A stretch of DNA of 64,000 bases from Comamonas fluminis. GTDB taxonomy: Bacteria; Pseudomonadota; Gammaproteobacteria; Burkholderiales; Burkholderiaceae_C. The stretch's first letter is position 1. Each line of letters begins with the position of its first letter. A program made the translations under genes and the position numbers. The stretch lies in assembly GCF_019186805.1 (NCBI RefSeq), contig NZ_CP066783.1:1811501-1875500 (forward strand). Reading direction: 5' to 3'. Under the pieces are notes generated by a model. The model had not been told where the DNA came from. It ran no database searches and was given only the letters and a program-made list of their open reading frames with translations. Below are positions 36,460-45,736 of the stretch, in pieces.

Positions 36460-36506
36460 CCTTTACACGGAGTAGGTCGGCGGTTCGAGACCGTCAGGAC
36501 CCACCA
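36460..36506 (+). other. attR: duplicated 3' part of tRNA-Val (UAC), right end of prophage
   Basis: The 47 bp from the anticodon loop TTTACAC (36462-36468, anticodon TAC) through GGTCGG, a T-arm GGCGG-TTCGAGA-CCGTC, acceptor AGGACCC, discriminator A and CCA (36504-36506) is the 3' half of a tRNA-Val. The 5' half is absent, and anticodon-stem pairing breaks upstream, so this is not a functional tRNA. It marks the crossover of a tyrosine-integrase-type prophage; the intact tRNA should lie at the left end outside the window. The host order lon-tRNA-Val-ppiD that I recall in Burkholderiales supports the identity. Confidence 0.8.
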
Positions 36507-36515
36507 CTTAAAAAC

Positions 36516-36556
36516 TAAAAAAGGGCTTAGAGAAATCTAAGCCCTTTTTCTTTTTT
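36516..36556 (+). terminator. Host tRNA-Val transcript terminator
   Basis: AAAGGGCTTAG (36520-36530) pairs with CTAAGCCCTTT (36537-36547) around the loop AGAAAT, followed by TTCTTTTTT. It directly follows the tRNA-Val 3' copy and is host sequence. Confidence 0.85.
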
Positions 36557-36761
36557 GTCCCGGAGCTTGCTGGCGCAGGCAGGGTATTTCTGTGCAACAT
36601 GGCCACCATGCAGCGCGGTAGTTGGGCCTGCACAGTTAGAATGGTCAGGATTAGCCTAACCCTGTTGGTGGAGGTTGGATGGCAGTTCTGTAGAGCATTC
36701 ATGCCCTGTAGAGGCCCGGACTGTGGCGCATTCGGGTCGCACGGCTTTCACCATTGTTGAT

Positions 36762-36790
36762 AAGGCGAACGTGAGTTCGCCTTTATTTTT
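36762..36790 (+). terminator. Intrinsic terminator upstream of ppiD
   Basis: AAGGCGAAC (36762-36770) pairs with GTTCGCCTT (36774-36782) around GTGA, then TATTTTT. It ends ~20 bp before the ppiD start. It presumably ended the transcript of an upstream host gene before the prophage inserted nearby. From 36557 to 36761 I see no gene. Confidence 0.7.
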
Positions 36791-36811
36791 GCTGCTGCAG
36801 AAAGATTGACC

Positions 36812-38707
36812 ATGTTCGAATCCATCCGCAAGCATTCCAAGTTCGTAATGATCTTGTTGTTCTTGCTGATCATTCCGTCTTTTGTGGTTGTTGGAGTCAA
36901 CCAGAACTACTTTACCGAATCAAGCCACGCTGTGGCTCGTGTGGACGGGCATGACATAACCCAGCAGGACTGGGACAACGCGCACCGCGCGGAGAGTGAC
37001 CGACTGCGCGCCCAGAATCCCTCCATGGATGCCAAGCTGCTGGATTCTCCGCAAGCGCGTTACGCCACATTGGAAAAGCTGGTGCGCGACCGCGTGCTGG
37101 CGGCAGCTGCACAAAAAATGCACCTGACCACCACCGATGCCGAGCTGGTGCGCACCCTGCAGGATATTCCTGCGATTGCTGCCTTGAAAAAGCCCGATGG
37201 CTCGCTGGATGCAGAAGCCTATAAGGCTCTGGTCGGCGCTCAGGGTATGACGCCCGAAGGCTTCGAAGCCAATCTGCGCAAAGAGCTGGCTCTCAATCAA
37301 GTGCTGGGCAGCGTAACGGCTACGAGCTTCTCGACCGACGCGCAGCTCAAGCAAGCAATGGATGCGCTGTATCAGCGTCGTGAAATTCAGGTGGCGCGCT
37401 TTGATTCGGCGGCATTTGCTTCCAAGGTGCAGACTGGTGAAGCAGAGCTGAAGGCTTTTTATGAAGCCAACACCGCTTTGTTCAAGCAGCCTGAAGAGGC
37501 CACTGTTGAATACGTGCAGCTGGACCTGGCTTCCGTGGCTGCTGGTATCACCTTGAGCGAAGATGACCTGCGTACCTACTACAAGGAAAATGCGCAGCGT
37601 CTGGCTGGCCCCGAAGAGCGCCGTGCCAGCCATATTCTGATCAATGCACCCAAGGACGCACCTGCGGCAGAGCGCGAAAAAGCCAAGGCCAAGGCCGCTG
37701 AATTGCTGGCGCAAGTGCGCAAGGACCCCAAAATCTTTGCGGAAGTGGCCAAGAAGGAATCTCAGGATCCAGGATCGGCCCCCAATGGTGGCGATCTCGG
37801 CTTCTTTGGTCACGGTGCCATGGTCAAACCTTTTGAAGACGCCGTTTTCAAGATGAAGGAAGGCGAGGTCAGCGATGTCATCGAATCCGATTTTGGTTAT
37901 CACATCATCGAATTGACTGGCATCAAGGCACCCAAGGTGCCAAGCTTTGAAGAAATGCGTCCCAAGCTGGAAGCGGATCTCAAGCAACAGCAGGCGCAGC
38001 GCAAATTTGCCGAAGTGGCAGAAGCCTTTACCAACGGTGTCTATGAACAGTCCGACAGCTTGCAGCCTGTGGCAGACAAGCTCAAGCTGACTATCCATAA
38101 GGCAGAGCATGTGACACGTCAGGCTGCTGCAGGCGCGCAAGGCCCCATGGCCAACACACGTTTCCTGGAAGCGCTGTTCTCTACAGACGCTCTGGAAAAC
38201 AAGCGCAATACAGATGCAGTTGAACTAGCGCCAAGTAGCCTGGTCGCAGGGCGTGTGGTGAAGTATTCGCCTGCCCGTACGCTGGCAATGGATGAAGTGG
38301 GTGACAAGCTCAAGCAGCTCTACACCCAGAAGAAGGCTGCAGAGCTGGCTGCTGAAGAAGGCAAGGCCAAGCTGGCGCAATGGAAGTCCAAGCCTGAAAC
38401 CGCTCAGTTGCCTGCAGCAGTGGAAGTGGGCCGTGACCAGGCCAAGGACTTGCCACGCGAAGTGCTGGATGCTGCCATGCGTGCATCCACTCAAACGCTG
38501 CCAGCCTGGGAAGGTGTTGATCTGGGTTCAGCCGGTTATGCGGTTGTCAAGATCAATCGCATTGCCCAGCGCCCTGCGGCCGAGCCTCAATTGGTGGAGC
38601 AGCAGAAGTCACAGTTCACACAATGGGCTTCCATGGCTGAAGTCATGGCCTACTACGAGCTGCTGAAAAAAGAGTTCAAGGTTCAGATCAAGGTTCCTCG
38701 TCCCTGA
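36812..38707 (+). CDS. ppiD: Periplasmic folding chaperone / peptidyl-prolyl isomerase PpiD
   Basis: 631 residues from ATG 36812 (a TTG two codons upstream is less likely). The order is typical: short cytoplasmic N-terminus, one membrane anchor (FVMILLFLLIIPSFVVVGV, ~11-29), a SurA_N-like helical region (~60-250), and one PpiC rotamase domain (~270-365: RRASHILINAP, GGDLGFFGHGAMVKPFEDAVFKMKEGEVSD, FGYHIIELTG), then a helical C-terminus. Length near the family's ~620. It helps fold newly secreted proteins at the Sec translocon. A host housekeeping gene, it confirms that the prophage ends upstream. Confidence 0.95.
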   Translation: MFESIRKHSKFVMILLFLLIIPSFVVVGVNQNYFTESSHAVARVDGHDITQQDWDNAHRAESDRLRAQNPSMDAKLLDSPQARYATLEKLVRDRVLAAAAQKMHLTTTDAELVRTLQDIPAIAALKKPDGSLDAEAYKALVGAQGMTPEGFEANLRKELALNQVLGSVTATSFSTDAQLKQAMDALYQRREIQVARFDSAAFASKVQTGEAELKAFYEANTALFKQPEEATVEYVQLDLASVAAGITLSEDDLRTYYKENAQRLAGPEERRASHILINAPKDAPAAEREKAKAKAAELLAQVRKDPKIFAEVAKKESQDPGSAPNGGDLGFFGHGAMVKPFEDAVFKMKEGEVSDVIESDFGYHIIELTGIKAPKVPSFEEMRPKLEADLKQQQAQRKFAEVAEAFTNGVYEQSDSLQPVADKLKLTIHKAEHVTRQAAAGAQGPMANTRFLEALFSTDALENKRNTDAVELAPSSLVAGRVVKYSPARTLAMDEVGDKLKQLYTQKKAAELAAEEGKAKLAQWKSKPETAQLPAAVEVGRDQAKDLPREVLDAAMRASTQTLPAWEGVDLGSAGYAVVKINRIAQRPAAEPQLVEQQKSQFTQWASMAEVMAYYELLKKEFKVQIKVPRP

Positions 38708-38755
38708 TTGCTGTGATGAATCGGCCTGAATTCACTTTCGGGCTGATTTCTGCAG

Positions 38756-38761
38756 TACAAT
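38756..38761 (+). promoter_or_regulatory. -10-like hexamer TACAAT before first tRNA-His
   Basis: TACAAT, one base off TATAAT, 19 bp before the tRNA start; the same hexamer in the same sequence context occurs at 38971-38976 before the second copy. A convincing -35 at 17 bp is not seen. Confidence 0.45.
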
Positions 38762-38774
38762 AGATGCTTCTACG

Positions 38775-38850
38775 GTGGCTGTAGCTCAGTTGGTAGAGTC
38801 CAGGATTGTGATTCCTGTTGTCGTGGGTTCGAGCCCCATCAGCCACCCCA
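38775..38850 (+). tRNA. tRNA-His (GUG), copy 1
   Basis: 76 bases including encoded CCA. Acceptor GTGGCTG pairs with CAGCCAC, discriminator C; an extra G precedes position 1 as the G-1 of tRNA-His. The anticodon loop holds GTG, T-arm GTGGG-TTCGAGC-CCCAT (last pair weak). Followed by its own terminator. Confidence 0.97.
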
Positions 38851-38856
38851 GATTTC

Positions 38857-38886
38857 AAAAACGCTCTGCATGCAGAGCGTTTTTAT
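38857..38886 (+). terminator. Terminator after tRNA-His copy 1
   Basis: AAAACGCTCTGCA pairs with TGCAGAGCGTTTT with almost no loop, followed by further T; a strong intrinsic terminator. Confidence 0.9.
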
Positions 38887-38989
38887 TTCTGAAAGAGTTA
38901 ATGTGCTCTAGCCCTTATTCTTTCAGCGTTTCATGCTCTTAAATTTGATTTTTTGCGGTATGAATTGAAGTACAATAGATGCTTCTACG

Positions 38990-39065
38990 GTGGCTGTAGC
39001 TCAGTTGGTAGAGTCCAGGATTGTGATTCCTGTTGTCGTGGGTTCGAGCCCCATCAGCCACCCCA
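38990..39065 (+). tRNA. tRNA-His (GUG), copy 2
   Basis: Identical over the whole tRNA to copy 1, exactly 215 bp downstream; the bases from the -10 hexamer to the tRNA are also shared. The first copy's terminator sequence is not shared, so the duplicated unit is promoter plus tRNA. Confidence 0.97.
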
Positions 39066-39071
39066 AATATT

Positions 39072-39106
39072 AAAACGCCTCACCTTGTGTGAGGCGTTTT
39101 TGTTTT
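39072..39106 (+). terminator. Terminator after tRNA-His copy 2
   Basis: AAAACGCCTCAC (39072-39083) pairs with GTGAGGCGTTTT (39089-39100) around CTTGT, followed by T-rich sequence. Confidence 0.9.
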
Positions 39107-39170
39107 TGGTGCTTGATATTTGCTTCTATTGCGGTAATCCCCCCGAATTCCATCGCTCCGAGAAGTAGAG

Positions 39171-39942
39171 CTATGCGGCCATGGCCAGCCGCTGTTTCGG
39201 GGTGATGCCGCCCAAGGCCATGTTTGGGCGTTCATGGTTGTAGCGCCACATCCACTGCGTAGCGAACCGTTCTGTTGAAGCGCTCCACGTAGGCATTCTG
39301 CTGGGGCTTTCCAGGCTGGATGTGTTCAATGCGAATGTCCAGGCTGCGAGCCCAATTGAGCAATGTGGCGCTGATGTATTCCGGCCCGTTGTCACAACGA
39401 ATCACTTTGGGCTTGCCTCGCCAGGCTATGACTTGCGTCAGTACTCGGATCACACGATGCGCTGGCAGTGAGAAGTCCACCTCAATGCCTAGCGCCTCGC
39501 GGTTGAAGTCATCGATGACATTGAGCAGCCGGATGCTGCGCCCGCCCTCAAGTTGGTCGTGCATGAAGTCCATCGACCAGACCTCATTGCAGGTTTCGGG
39601 AACCGTCAGTGGCTCAGGCTTATCTCGCACCAACCGCTTGCGGGGTTTGATACGCAGATTCAGTTCCAACTCCCGGTAGACACGGTAAACACGCTTGTGA
39701 TTCCATAGAAAGCCTCGCACATTGCGCAGGTACAGGAAGCATAGGCCAAAGCCCCAGTTGCGGTTGTTGTCCGTCAAGCGCAGCAACCACTGGGCGATCT
39801 CATCGTCCTCCATGCTGCGGCGAGCCACATAGCGATAGCAGGCTTGGCTGATCTGAAACGCCTGGCAGGCCGCCTTGATCGACATACCGTGCCGCTGCAC
39901 TGCTTGGTGAGCCATCTCGCGTCGGCGAGATGGCTTCACCAC
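39171..39942 (-). pseudogene. IS3-family transposase subunit B (orfB), frameshifted
   Basis: The 236-residue first part has HTH_21 and the integrase core with SMDFMHDQ (Asp), RCDNGPEY (Asp) and [11 protein letters not shown] (Glu) of the DDE triad. It then runs out of frame (AVDVALQP stop). The family's C-terminal end ([19 protein letters not shown]...QRLAMAA) appears in another frame. I infer a deletion of about 50-60 bp between two copies of TTCGCTACG, one at NRTVRY and one before ATQWMW, leaving one copy at the join. Inactive as encoded. Confidence 0.82.
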
Positions 39943-40202
39943 TTTTTTGCGAGAGCCTCCGAGACGATCTCAGCCTTGAGTTTCTCCTCGACGTACATCT
40001 TGCGAAGTCGCTGGTTCTCTTGCTCCGGCTCTTTCATGCGGGCCATGAGCGAGGCATCCATGCCGCCGAACTTGGCTCGCCACTTGTAGAACGTTGCCGA
40101 GCTGATGCCGAGTTCCCGGCAGAGCTCTGGAACCGTCAGGCCAGCTTCTGCTCGCTTGAGTGCATCAATGATCTGGCTGTCGGTGAAACGTGATTTCTTC
40201 AT
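39936..40202 (-). CDS. IS3-family transposase subunit A (orfA)
   Basis: 88 residues. Helix-turn-helix of the HTH_8 type ([17 protein letters not shown]...[23 protein letters not shown]) then a leucine-zipper-like coiled coil ([19 protein letters not shown]). It binds the IS ends and, by a -1 ribosomal frameshift at an A-rich slippery stretch near the stop (GCAAAAAAGTGG on the coding strand), can fuse with orfB. IS407-type pattern from memory. Confidence 0.88.
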   Translation of the reverse strand: MKKSRFTDSQIIDALKRAEAGLTVPELCRELGISSATFYKWRAKFGGMDASLMARMKEPEQENQRLRKMYVEEKLKAEIVSEALAKKW

Positions 40203-40289
40203 GGTAGAGATTCTCCTGTGAGAGTCTCTACTTCTCAGGGCACTGGATTTACGGGGGGATTACCATTAATTCTGAAATTTTAAAAGAAT

Positions 40290-41858
40290 TTAAATGGTAA
40301 GAAGCTCAAAAGCACTAGAAGTATCAATGCTTGATATTTTATCAATTGTTTTTTTTATTTTTTCAAAATCATCAATTTTAAAATATATCTGATAGGAAAC
40401 AATCAGTGCTTGCAATGCAAGGTTTTTATCCCAACTCTCTAAAGCATGCCTCTCAACAGTATTTATAATATCATTAGCTAATGCACTTAAGTTTGCATTA
40501 ATGCCTCTTTTTAAGATTATTTCACATATTTTTATTTTTGATAAAAGTAACTCTGATGGATTTATTTTTCCTGATTCAAATAGATTCGTCATTTTTTTTA
40601 GGGAAAAAATAACAGATGTGAGATCATCATCATTTCTTGCGAATGAAAGGATTTCATCGATGGATGAAGATTTTTCTAAATCTTTTGAGGGCGGAATATT
40701 CGTATCGAGTGATGAAATCCATTTTTTTGTTTCTTCATCCGCAAATGGGACTCCTGAGCTAAATTTTAAGCTGGATATTTCTGGAAAGCGATGAGTAAAC
40801 CAAGAGGTCGCACAGCCTACTTCATGGAGAGCTTGCTGATAAGCTTCACCAGATCTCATTAAAGCTTCTGCACATGCTAAGTTTAAATCTAGCCAAAACG
40901 GATGTGTAGAAATAATTGACTCAGTAAAATTTATAATATCAATATTGTTTTTGTTTTCCCTGAGGGATCGCAATATTTGGATTTGCTGATCTAAAGGTCC
41001 AGGAACTGCAGATATGAAATCATTATGAGGAGGGGTAAATGTAATTTCTGACCAATTTGAAAATCGTTTGAATAAATATGATCTTCCATCGGAAATTTCC
41101 TTTTCCAGAAAAAAATCTGATACTGCATTTATATTTTTATTAATATCTTGTAGTGCTAAATCTAAATTTTCCTTGGAGATGAGAGATTTGTCAATTGAAA
41201 TTAAATTAATGTTATTATTTTTATCGGAATTTGATGATAAATCACTTGTGTGATCGAATTCTATTTTTTCGCTTGAAATTATTTGTGATTTTTGCGTATA
41301 TTCAGGGTGCGATCTGAGTTTTTGTAAGTGTCTCTTGAGGGAGGAGAAGTTAGGTGATTCTTCTCCAATATAGGATGCTAATGAAGCATCTACTCCATTA
41401 ATTATTTTATTAATTCCATCAATGAGAGAGGCTGGATACTCTTGCTCAAAAATAAATTCATTTTCATTAAAGAGACTTTCAGTTCTATCGACAAGCCACT
41501 GAACTGCATTGCTACGGCCACGTAAGCGGCGGACTGATGGATACATGGTTTCCCAGTAATTTTTTATCAGACCATGGATTACGCTCAATCCGTCAAATAG
41601 ACCTTCTATTCCATTTTTGATGGTAAGGGCATGCGCAAGATAGCTTCCAATAAGAATATCTTTTCCGCTATTTTTTAGTAAATCTTGTGCTAGTGTTATT
41701 ACAACGGTCCAGTCTGGGCTTCCATTACTATGGGGATTAGATAGCTTTTCAATTTCTGCTTGCAGGGTTTCGTACTGAGGCAGTGAGCGAACATCTGTAC
41801 CCGCAGGTTCCAGGTCATCTATATTTTTAATAAAAGCTTCGGCATAGGAACTACTCAT
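40290..41858 (-). CDS. tssA: T6SS protein TssA (ImpA family)
   Basis: 522 residues. The N-terminal ImpA_N domain is seen in PAGTDVRSLPQYETLQAEIEKL...DWTVVITLAQDLLKNSGKDI and GLSVIHGLIKNYWETMYPSVRR...RSNAVQWL, the hallmark of TssA. A long helical C-terminus follows. The gene is strongly AT-rich compared with the T6SS genes upstream. TssA starts and caps sheath assembly at the baseplate. It is last in the operon; the IS3 element follows its stop, so any further gene may have been lost. Confidence 0.9.
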   Translation of the reverse strand: MSSSYAEAFIKNIDDLEPAGTDVRSLPQYETLQAEIEKLSNPHSNGSPDWTVVITLAQDLLKNSGKDILIGSYLAHALTIKNGIEGLFDGLSVIHGLIKNYWETMYPSVRRLRGRSNAVQWLVDRTESLFNENEFIFEQEYPASLIDGINKIINGVDASLASYIGEESPNFSSLKRHLQKLRSHPEYTQKSQIISSEKIEFDHTSDLSSNSDKNNNINLISIDKSLISKENLDLALQDINKNINAVSDFFLEKEISDGRSYLFKRFSNWSEITFTPPHNDFISAVPGPLDQQIQILRSLRENKNNIDIINFTESIISTHPFWLDLNLACAEALMRSGEAYQQALHEVGCATSWFTHRFPEISSLKFSSGVPFADEETKKWISSLDTNIPPSKDLEKSSSIDEILSFARNDDDLTSVIFSLKKMTNLFESGKINPSELLLSKIKICEIILKRGINANLSALANDIINTVERHALESWDKNLALQALIVSYQIYFKIDDFEKIKKTIDKISSIDTSSAFELLTI

Positions 41859-41872
41859 AATAACCCTGTGTT

Positions 41873-44800
41873 TTATAAAGATCCAGGTCGTGAGGAGAGT
41901 ATTTTGTCACCAGACATGGATTTTAACATTTGCTGAAGTGATTGAGTGGCCGAGCTAGCCATGGATTGCTTTTTCCAACATACTCCAATTTGATGAGGTA
42001 AAGCTACATCTTTTAAAATATGAGAGAATGGGCGTCGAGAAAAATCTGAGATTTCATTTTCCGGTGTGATCTCGTCACTACTTTTCATCTCAGATAATAA
42101 AATGCTCTGCTGAGCTTGCTGTAATTTATCTTTGGATTGCTCAATTGATTTAATTATTTCATTTATTTGAGATGCTGCTGAAATAATTTTTGTAGTACCT
42201 TCTAGATCAAATCTCAGAGATATTTCCTGAATATTGAGCTTTTCAAGCTGATTCATTTGTCTTGGAAAACTAGTTGATTTAAATATATGCTTACCATCTC
42301 GAAAATCTTGCAAAAAATCAACAAAAGAAAGGGGGCCTATATATTTTTTCTCAAGAACAATATTGTCAATATTGATTTTCAATGAAGTGTCGCCACAATC
42401 AGAGGCTGACCATTCGAAATTTGTGGTTACAGGGAAATTGAAGTTATTAAGAGTAAATGTATTTTTTGAGCATTGGATACTGAGTGTTGTTTGGTACGGT
42501 TGTGCAGCGGAAGATTTGTTAACACCTGTCGGTTGAGCTGTGATTTGCACCAGAAATTTTGAATTTTTAATATTATCCAGATTTATGCGTTGCTCAGCAA
42601 GAATACTTTCAATATCTGATTTTTTTTGTTTCTCTGAAATAGATTGAATTTTTTGCTGTTGCTGTTGTTCCTGCCGCTCTATTAATTTTCTCTGTTTTTT
42701 GAGTGCGGATTCTTGCTGTAAAACAATCTGATCTATTCTCTTCCCAATAGAAGTATTAAGGTTTGAAATATAACCCTGAGTTAAAGGGAAATTATTATTA
42801 AATGCTGTGCGAAGGCTGAAATTCGTAGAAGACCGTACAAGAAATGGCTTTGCCAAGGTATCCGTAAATTTCCAAACAGAGCCATCTATTCCGTACAGCA
42901 GGTCTACAGCTTCTTCTGTGCTCCCAACAGACTGCATGGGCCAGAGAACCTGCGATTCCCATTCTGACTGCAGAGAGCAACTTGCCTGCTGATTCATATA
43001 TCGCATGGTGAAATGGCTTGGGCCAGCAATGAGCTTCCAGATGTCCTCTTGGTCTGGTGTTAATGGTGGATGCATGGCTCGCAATTTTTCAAAGTCTTTC
43101 AGAGCCAATGTAAGAGGTGATTCCTTTTCGGCATTCGTATCAATGCCAAAAGCATAAAGATCTACTGCTGCTTGATAAGCACTTCCAGGGCCAGCAGCAG
43201 CCTGTATGGCTGCCGTGTTGACATTTTCAATCAGTGTTCTCAGTGTGGTGACTTCATCAATATGATCATTAATTGTTGTCTTTCCTTGATGAGGATTACC
43301 GCTGAGGGTTTGTCGTATGGCTTTGCCTCCTGCGGCATTGATGGCAGATATCAATTGACCATTTTCTCCATTATTTTTGGTTGTCTTTTCTTCTTGGCGT
43401 AATTTTGAGAACCAGATGGCAATTTTTAGCCATTCTGGGTATGATGAAGAATCGACATCAGAAAACTCATCTTTGAGAACATCAATTAATTTGAAATAAG
43501 GGCTGTTGTCGTCATTGATTTCATTTAATAGGCTGCGCCACTGCTTCTCTCCATTAAGAAGTCGCTCCCCTTCAGGAAATCGTGCAATAAAATTTTTCCA
43601 GCTTTGAAATCTGGATTGCAAGTACAACTCATTAAAAATTGCCTTGTCACCCAAGAATTTTGGGCCATTGTTGCTTGCTGTTGAATATTCATGAATCCAA
43701 GATGAAATTCTTTCAGCTCCTGCTCTCGTATACATCGCAGGTATTTCTATGTCTGACAGATTTTCTGAAGGGTTTGAATTCCCTCCCCAAAAGTAAGATA
43801 GTTTTATATCTGGTATTTCTGGATGAATACGCTTCACTAGGGGAGGAGCCCAAGAAAATGGCTGCCCTTGGGAGGATATACGCAGCAAAGAACTTTGTTC
43901 TTTGCCAAGTCTTTCTATTAGCTTGGGAGAAGATTTTTCTGTCCAAGCAAGGTGCGAGATAAATAGATCAACTAGATTGTTGTGAAGTTTGACAGCATCC
44001 TTAGATTGCTCTTGAGAGCCATCATAGGGGATGCGAGGCATACTTTCCAGATCGCTAATTTCAGCCCCATGAACTTTTGCTTGAATAAGGTTGGTATAAC
44101 GAATTTGACTGAGAATTAATATTGGTAAATCTTTATTTGGATCATTAATTAATAATTTTTCTACATGTTTATAGAAGCTTCCTTCAGTGGAAGGCAGAAT
44201 ATATCTGTTGTAGAGCTCTTGATAGTTATTTTTAAGATCTTCTTCCAAGGTCGCGAGAGTGCTACGGTCTGCCAAAAATCTTGAAATATAATGATTGTTA
44301 TTTTTCTCTAGTTCTTCAATGGATTTGCTTATTTCTAAAAGAGTTAAGGAATCTTTTGATAAATTACCAGTCCATTGAATATTGGCAGGGTAGCTGTGTT
44401 GAACAGCGGTTACTGTATTTATATTGCGAACAAATGATATTGTTAATATTGCTGCAATAGAGAGTATCAGCAATAGCCATGCAGCTATACCAATATTGTG
44501 TGTGATGGTGTACCAGAAATTTCTTATTTTTGCAGGCTGGGATATGCTTTTATCTTTAGGGAGGAGATTATCAAAAAAATCTCGTAGAAAAATTCCCGTA
44601 TGAGTTTCTTCATGTTTGGGCTCAGCCAATATCTGTGATAGGAGCTGAGATTTTGCTCCACCATCTTGGCGTGAACTAGAAAAGAAAATTCCACGTAGAA
44701 GAGGAAGCTCTAAATATGGATTTGTACCTAAGCAAGCATTTAAAAATATTTCTAATTTAGGATGAATATTTTCAAGCTCGGCCGGGAAAATTAATAATTT

Positions 44801-45736
44801 AGATGCCATTTCTGGATGGCTGTCAATCAACTTTATGCGTGATTGTTTAAGTCTGCTAAGAATGCTGGAGAATGCTTCATTTAGAAAATATTCTGTATCA
44901 ATCTCATTGTCAAGGTCGGCTTGTGTGTATCCCATGACTTGAGATATTTGATTTTCTGAAAGGTGGTGAATCCAGCTTTCAAATCCATATATCTGGTCAC
45001 ATTTTGTAATTAACACATAAATTGGGAATCTTTTATTAAAAAGCCTGATTAGCTGCTCAATTCTTCCGCGCAAGAAAAGTGCTTCATCTTCAATTCCTTG
45101 TGTGTTGGGGGAGAGAAGGCGTTCGACACTAATAACCAAGACTAAACCATTTAAACCTTCCTTGCGACGGAATTGGGCAAGCAGGTCTAGGTTGAGATCC
45201 CATTCCTGGCTGTCTTTTTCGTTACCATCAGACTCGACATAGCGTCCAGCACAATCAAGAACAATTGAATTTTCAAAGTACCACCAGTCACAATTGAGTG
45301 TGCTGGTAATTTCATCCATCTTTCGTTTCTGCATGATCGGCAGTGAAAGACGCGAACGAGCCAATGCACTTGTTTTTCCATCGCCAGAATGCCCGATAAC
45401 CATATACCAAGGTAAGGCATCTACGGGATTCCCTTTGCGCTTTAATCCGGATTTTTTAATGAGAGAAATTGAATTCTTCCATTTTTCTTTAAGAGAGAGT
45501 GCATTGGTCGTGGATGTGGTGTGTGAGCTTTTAACCTTGGTAATTTGACTTCTTGCACGAAGCCATATCCATAATCTTTTTACGAAAATAAAAGTTAAAT
45601 AAATTCCGACTGTTGCAGTCAAAATTACTGCAATGCTCCATAAGGACCAGCCCTGATGTAAAGCAAGAGCCCAACTGAGAAGTCCAATTAATATGAATAC
45701 TATGGTGAGTAATAAAATTTTGCGAAGTAAATTCAT
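41873..45736 (-). CDS. tssM: T6SS inner-membrane protein TssM (IcmF)
   Basis: 1,287 residues, near the family's usual length. Two N-terminal membrane segments (~7-25 and ~33-51), a Walker A motif GHSGDGKT at 115-122, the IcmF NTPase-like domain, a third membrane segment near 430 (AAWLLLILSIAAILTISFV), and a long periplasmic domain ending in a beta-rich IcmF C-terminal region. Start overlaps the tssL stop as ATGA. With TssL and TssJ it forms the envelope-spanning complex. It is AT-rich like tssA, unlike tssL upstream. No frameshift seen. Confidence 0.93.
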   Translation of the reverse strand: MNLLRKILLLTIVFILIGLLSWALALHQGWSLWSIAVILTATVGIYLTFIFVKRLWIWLRARSQITKVKSSHTTSTTNALSLKEKWKNSISLIKKSGLKRKGNPVDALPWYMVIGHSGDGKTSALARSRLSLPIMQKRKMDEITSTLNCDWWYFENSIVLDCAGRYVESDGNEKDSQEWDLNLDLLAQFRRKEGLNGLVLVISVERLLSPNTQGIEDEALFLRGRIEQLIRLFNKRFPIYVLITKCDQIYGFESWIHHLSENQISQVMGYTQADLDNEIDTEYFLNEAFSSILSRLKQSRIKLIDSHPEMASKLLIFPAELENIHPKLEIFLNACLGTNPYLELPLLRGIFFSSSRQDGGAKSQLLSQILAEPKHEETHTGIFLRDFFDNLLPKDKSISQPAKIRNFWYTITHNIGIAAWLLLILSIAAILTISFVRNINTVTAVQHSYPANIQWTGNLSKDSLTLLEISKSIEELEKNNNHYISRFLADRSTLATLEEDLKNNYQELYNRYILPSTEGSFYKHVEKLLINDPNKDLPILILSQIRYTNLIQAKVHGAEISDLESMPRIPYDGSQEQSKDAVKLHNNLVDLFISHLAWTEKSSPKLIERLGKEQSSLLRISSQGQPFSWAPPLVKRIHPEIPDIKLSYFWGGNSNPSENLSDIEIPAMYTRAGAERISSWIHEYSTASNNGPKFLGDKAIFNELYLQSRFQSWKNFIARFPEGERLLNGEKQWRSLLNEINDDNSPYFKLIDVLKDEFSDVDSSSYPEWLKIAIWFSKLRQEEKTTKNNGENGQLISAINAAGGKAIRQTLSGNPHQGKTTINDHIDEVTTLRTLIENVNTAAIQAAAGPGSAYQAAVDLYAFGIDTNAEKESPLTLALKDFEKLRAMHPPLTPDQEDIWKLIAGPSHFTMRYMNQQASCSLQSEWESQVLWPMQSVGSTEEAVDLLYGIDGSVWKFTDTLAKPFLVRSSTNFSLRTAFNNNFPLTQGYISNLNTSIGKRIDQIVLQQESALKKQRKLIERQEQQQQQKIQSISEKQKKSDIESILAEQRINLDNIKNSKFLVQITAQPTGVNKSSAAQPYQTTLSIQCSKNTFTLNNFNFPVTTNFEWSASDCGDTSLKINIDNIVLEKKYIGPLSFVDFLQDFRDGKHIFKSTSFPRQMNQLEKLNIQEISLRFDLEGTTKIISAASQINEIIKSIEQSKDKLQQAQQSILLSEMKSSDEITPENEISDFSRRPFSHILKDVALPHQIGVCWKKQSMASSATQSLQQMLKSMSGDKILSSRPGSL

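Larger units (their letters stand above)
39133..40264 (-). mobile_element. IS3-family insertion sequence, damaged
   Basis: About 1.13 kb. Left end GGTAATCCCCCCG... and right end (reverse complement) GGTAATCCCCCCG... are imperfect inverted repeats that also share GAGAAGTAGAG farther in. It encodes orfA and orfB on the minus strand. No flanking direct repeat was found. orfB is frameshifted by a small deletion, so the copy is likely immobile. It lies between the tRNA-His genes and the end of tssA. Confidence 0.85.

Noticed and set aside
36508..36702. 64-residue leftward frame downstream of the attachment site
   Set aside because: Runs through the tRNA terminator hairpin and ends in Lys/Phe low complexity; not coding.
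39133..40264. Direct target duplication flanking the IS3 element
   Set aside because: Flanks (…attgc and attaat…) do not match; insertion history cannot be confirmed.
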